From Promethearchaeota archaeon (GTDB lineage: Archaea; Asgardarchaeota; Lokiarchaeia; Sigyniarchaeales; SOKP01), in assembly GCA_030615145.1 (NCBI GenBank), contig JAUWZT010000052.1:1-15376 (forward strand): 15,376 bases of DNA, in the 5' to 3' direction. The notes under the pieces are model-generated. The model saw nothing but the letters and a program-made list of their open reading frames with translations. It was not told the DNA's origin and made no database searches. Positions 13,512 to 15,376 of this stretch are shown here, piece by piece (the first letter of the stretch is position 1; every line of letters begins with the position of its first letter). Made by a program: the position numbers and the translations under genes.

Positions 13512-14606
13512 ATGAAAAGACTCAAAAGTATTGACATATTTCGGGGAATATGTATGGGTTGGATGTTTTTAGGTCATTTATTAGACTGGTGGCTTAAACC
13601 CGAATATTTTTCTTTAAAAAATTTTACTCATAGTATTTTGGATCCGATTGGAGCTTCTGGGTTTTTATTTATTTCAGGCGTAAGTATAGCTATATCGTAT
13701 CGAGAGCGAATTTATAGAGTTGAGATATTGAATGAGCTAAGTTATGCGAGAGCAAAACAATCTTACTACTTTCGAGCGTTATTTTTATTAATAATTGCTT
13801 TAGGTTATAATTTTGCAATAGCTCTTTCGATAGGTAACTTATCATGGATTTGGACATGGTTTGTATTAATGACTGCTGCCTTTTCCTTACTAATAACATG
13901 GCCATTATTTAAATTATCAAAAAAGACTAGACTTTTTATTTGTTTTTCGATTTGGATTATAAATCAATTTATTTATAATTTCTTATCTCCACATCAAGGT
14001 TTAGCAACTCTACAAGGCGTCTTATATCACATTTTATATAACGATTTAGGTCAAGATACTTTGCTGAATTTTTTTCCCTTTTTTCTTTTTGGAACTGTTG
14101 TTGGAGATGTTTTATATGAGATAAACTTCAACAAAAAACCACAAAACAGAAAAAATGAGTTAAAAAAAAAATTATTTTTATCAATGAGTATCTTTGGTTC
14201 ATTGTTAATTTTGTTTGGCTTAATATTTGATTTTCCAAGTTTTCTAAGCAGAAGCAGTTTTTCTTGGTTGATTTATACATTAGGTATCGATTTAATATTG
14301 CTGTTAATATTAATAGCTCTTGAGGAATTTAACGTTTTTAAAACTAAAAGAAGTTACAAACTATTGTTTTACTTCTCTTATTATTCCTTTACTGTTTATT
14401 TAGGGCATAATTTGATGTATTTTATTTTTTTAAACAGCTTAGATCCATTTAGTATTTGGATAGCCGTTGTATTTTCTTTTATTTTGTTTGGCTTGATATT
14501 AAGGCAAATATACAAAACTTGGGGTTGGAAGGCTTCATTAAAAGTAATATTAGGTAAAATAAGTTTTTATTTAGCGGGTAGAATCGAGGAAAAAAATAAA
14601 CGCTAA
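13512..14606 (+). CDS. Multi-pass membrane acyltransferase, DUF1624/HGSNAT-like (copy 2)
   Basis: This 364-residue protein is a tandem paralog of the gene just upstream. The two align along their length: KSIDIFRGICMGWMFLGHL against the same block in copy 1 (H22 shared), ASGFLFISGVS, WPLFKLSK, FGTVVGDVLYEI, SFSWLIYTLGIDL and FSYYSFTVYLGHNLMYF. The conserved residues expected for the family are therefore intact in both. An upstream TTG at 13503 would add three residues (MKL). I choose the ATG at 13512 because MKRLKSIDIFRG then lines up with the start of copy 1. The order and number of hydrophobic segments are similar, with a loop difference after residue 30 and around residues 65-80. Loss of nucleotide-level similarity between the copies suggests an old duplication or paired partners, not a recent one. 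Confidence 0.72.
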   Translation: MKRLKSIDIFRGICMGWMFLGHLLDWWLKPEYFSLKNFTHSILDPIGASGFLFISGVSIAISYRERIYRVEILNELSYARAKQSYYFRALFLLIIALGYNFAIALSIGNLSWIWTWFVLMTAAFSLLITWPLFKLSKKTRLFICFSIWIINQFIYNFLSPHQGLATLQGVLYHILYNDLGQDTLLNFFPFFLFGTVVGDVLYEINFNKKPQNRKNELKKKLFLSMSIFGSLLILFGLIFDFPSFLSRSSFSWLIYTLGIDLILLLILIALEEFNVFKTKRSYKLLFYFSYYSFTVYLGHNLMYFIFLNSLDPFSIWIAVVFSFILFGLILRQIYKTWGWKASLKVILGKISFYLAGRIEEKNKR

Positions 14607-14631
14607 CTACCAGATAAAAAACTCGTCTTGA

Positions 14632-15141
14632 TTATAAATTAGTTTTAGTACATCTTATTTCTACCGGATCTTTTTCGAACTGGTTAAAAGGACTATCAAA
14701 ACAAATGTAATTTCTAAAGATGTAATTAACGGCTTTAATATAACCACCTTCATTTCCAACGGCAACAGCCCTATCTTTATCAAATAAAAAAATTACATCA
14801 ATTAAAGATCCATTTGTTTTTTCAATCAATTTTACATTATGAATATAAACATCGTCAAAAAAGCTGAAAACTAGCCTCATTAACGTTGTTTCAGCCCGGA
14901 TTATTGAAATTTTTTTACCATTGAGCTTATATCTTAATTTTCTTAGAAAAAATTTAGCCATAAAAAAATCTCTTGGTTTTACAAAATAGAATACAAACGG
15001 ATTTCTGATAATTAAAAATACCGGAACGATTTTTGTAATTTCAAAAAAGAATTTAAAAAACTTTAATTCTGTGTTAAAGAATTTCTTTTTTATGTTTACA
15101 ATCTGACTAAAATAATGATAATCAATTAAAGAATTAGACAT
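14632..15141 (-). CDS. Small protein with a NusA-like KH motif
   Basis: This 169-residue protein has a basic and aromatic N-terminal half (1-70, many Phe and Lys, no clear membrane helix). The second half resembles a type II KH domain of the NusA sort. After ISIIRAETTLMRLVFSFF, the stretch VYIHNVKLIEKTNG leads to IDVIFLFDKDRAVAVGNEGG (114-133) and YIKAVNYIFRNYICF. The pattern V.....DpvgavVG.kG.rv..i...l....I of NusA KH1 is visible, with the RNA-binding GxxG loop as GNEG (129-132). An RNA-binding role is likely, and a NusA-family transcription or RNA factor is a reasonable guess. It lacks the S1 and second KH domains of bacterial NusA. It converges on the acyltransferase gene (25 bp apart) and is divergent from the TlyA-like gene. 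Confidence in the KH motif is moderate; confidence in function is low. Confidence 0.5.
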   Translation of the reverse strand: MSNSLIDYHYFSQIVNIKKKFFNTELKFFKFFFEITKIVPVFLIIRNPFVFYFVKPRDFFMAKFFLRKLRYKLNGKKISIIRAETTLMRLVFSFFDDVYIHNVKLIEKTNGSLIDVIFLFDKDRAVAVGNEGGYIKAVNYIFRNYICFDSPFNQFEKDPVEIRCTKTNL

Positions 15142-15262
15142 ATCACATTAAGTTTTTATTTTAAGAATTTAAAATTCGACTTTTTTTAGAAATTCATAAA
15201 AATAATTTTATTATTTTCATCGTTATTACCTATTAATATTAAAATATTTTTATGCTGAAGAG

Positions 15263-15376
15263 ATGAAAGAACGCTTAGACATCCTATTAGTGGAGAGAAG
15301 GTTAGTAGAAAGTAGAACAAAAGCACAGTGGTTAATAAAAAAGGGATATGTGTATGTAAGTGATGTAATAAATACT
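15263..15376 (+). CDS. tlyA: TlyA-family RNA methyltransferase (N-terminal S4 domain, partial)
   Basis: The window ends inside this gene, so only 38 residues are seen. They read as an S4 RNA-binding domain of the TlyA kind: MKERLDILLVERRLVESR followed by TKAQWLIKKGYVYVSD. TlyA normally opens with RLD.LLVERGL..SR..A...I..G.V.V. TlyA proteins join this S4 domain to an FtsJ-like methyltransferase that makes 2'-O-methylcytidine in 16S and 23S rRNA. The ATG at 15263 is the first usable start: the ATG at 15252 runs into a stop after four codons. A TATA-like run (TTAATATTAAAATA, 15234-15247) lies about 16-29 bases upstream. The methyltransferase part is outside the window, so an S4-only or other S4 protein is possible. 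Confidence 0.75.
   Translation, partial: MKERLDILLVERRLVESRTKAQWLIKKGYVYVSDVINT

Noticed and set aside
13690..13905. Minus-strand open frame inside the second acyltransferase gene
   Set aside because: It lies wholly opposite a membrane protein whose paralog is next door, so it is a shadow frame.

Overview
The window is very AT-rich and densely coded on both strands. Gene content points to an archaeon, most likely an Asgard archaeon (Lokiarchaeia-like). It combines archaeal informational and cofactor genes (Trm1, RadB/RadA-like RecA ATPases, MptE-type pterin diphosphokinase, a TFE-beta/RPC34-like factor) with a protein resembling the eukaryotic oligosaccharyltransferase subunits OSTC/DC2 and OST3/OST6, and a cysteine/histidine finger of the C1/PHD/RING kind. 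TATA-like boxes about 25-35 bases before start codons, few Shine-Dalgarno sites and several TTG starts also fit an archaeon. The lineage is inferred from gene content, not from a marker tree.

Layout. 1-918 (+): the C-terminal end of a TPR-type protein, then a stand-alone response-regulator receiver. 919-1154: a convergent gap with three clustered hairpins, the best candidate for an unannotated structured RNA. 1155-2267 (-): a Rossmann/GATase-like domain joined by a Gln/Ser-rich linker to a C-terminal zinc finger. 2367-4489 (+): a PepD-type M20 dipeptidase and the three-helix OSTC/OST3-like membrane protein. 4709-5110 (-): glycine cleavage H protein, divergent from the MptE-like gene (5246-6085, +). 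6089-6886 (-): a RecA/RadA-like ATPase. 7087-7695 (+): a TFE-beta/RPC34-like protein with an added N-terminal zinc finger, preceded by a 17-bp TATA-containing direct repeat. 7696-9597 (-): Trm1 then an FtsJ/RlmE-family 2'-O-methyltransferase, a likely RNA-modification operon. 9655-11354 (-): a RadB-like ATPase overlapping a class I fructose-1,6-bisphosphatase by four bases. 11397-12248 (+): an RNase H-fold protein resembling RuvX/RuvC, divergent from the RadB-like gene over 42 bp with a 20-bp perfect palindrome. 12360-14606 (+): tandem multi-pass acyltransferases of the DUF1624/HGSNAT type. 14632-15141 (-): a small protein with a NusA-like KH motif. 15263 to the end (+): the start of a TlyA-family RNA methyltransferase.

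The genes form no single pathway. Information processing dominates: a transcription initiation factor, three RNA-modification enzymes, a KH protein, two RecA paralogs and an RNase H-fold protein. The most notable items are the OSTC/OST3-like protein, the zinc-finger TFE-beta-like protein, and the RadB-like/RuvX-like divergent pair, which could be a recombination module. I found no CRISPR array, transposase, integrase, tRNA or rRNA. No gap exceeds 300 bases.
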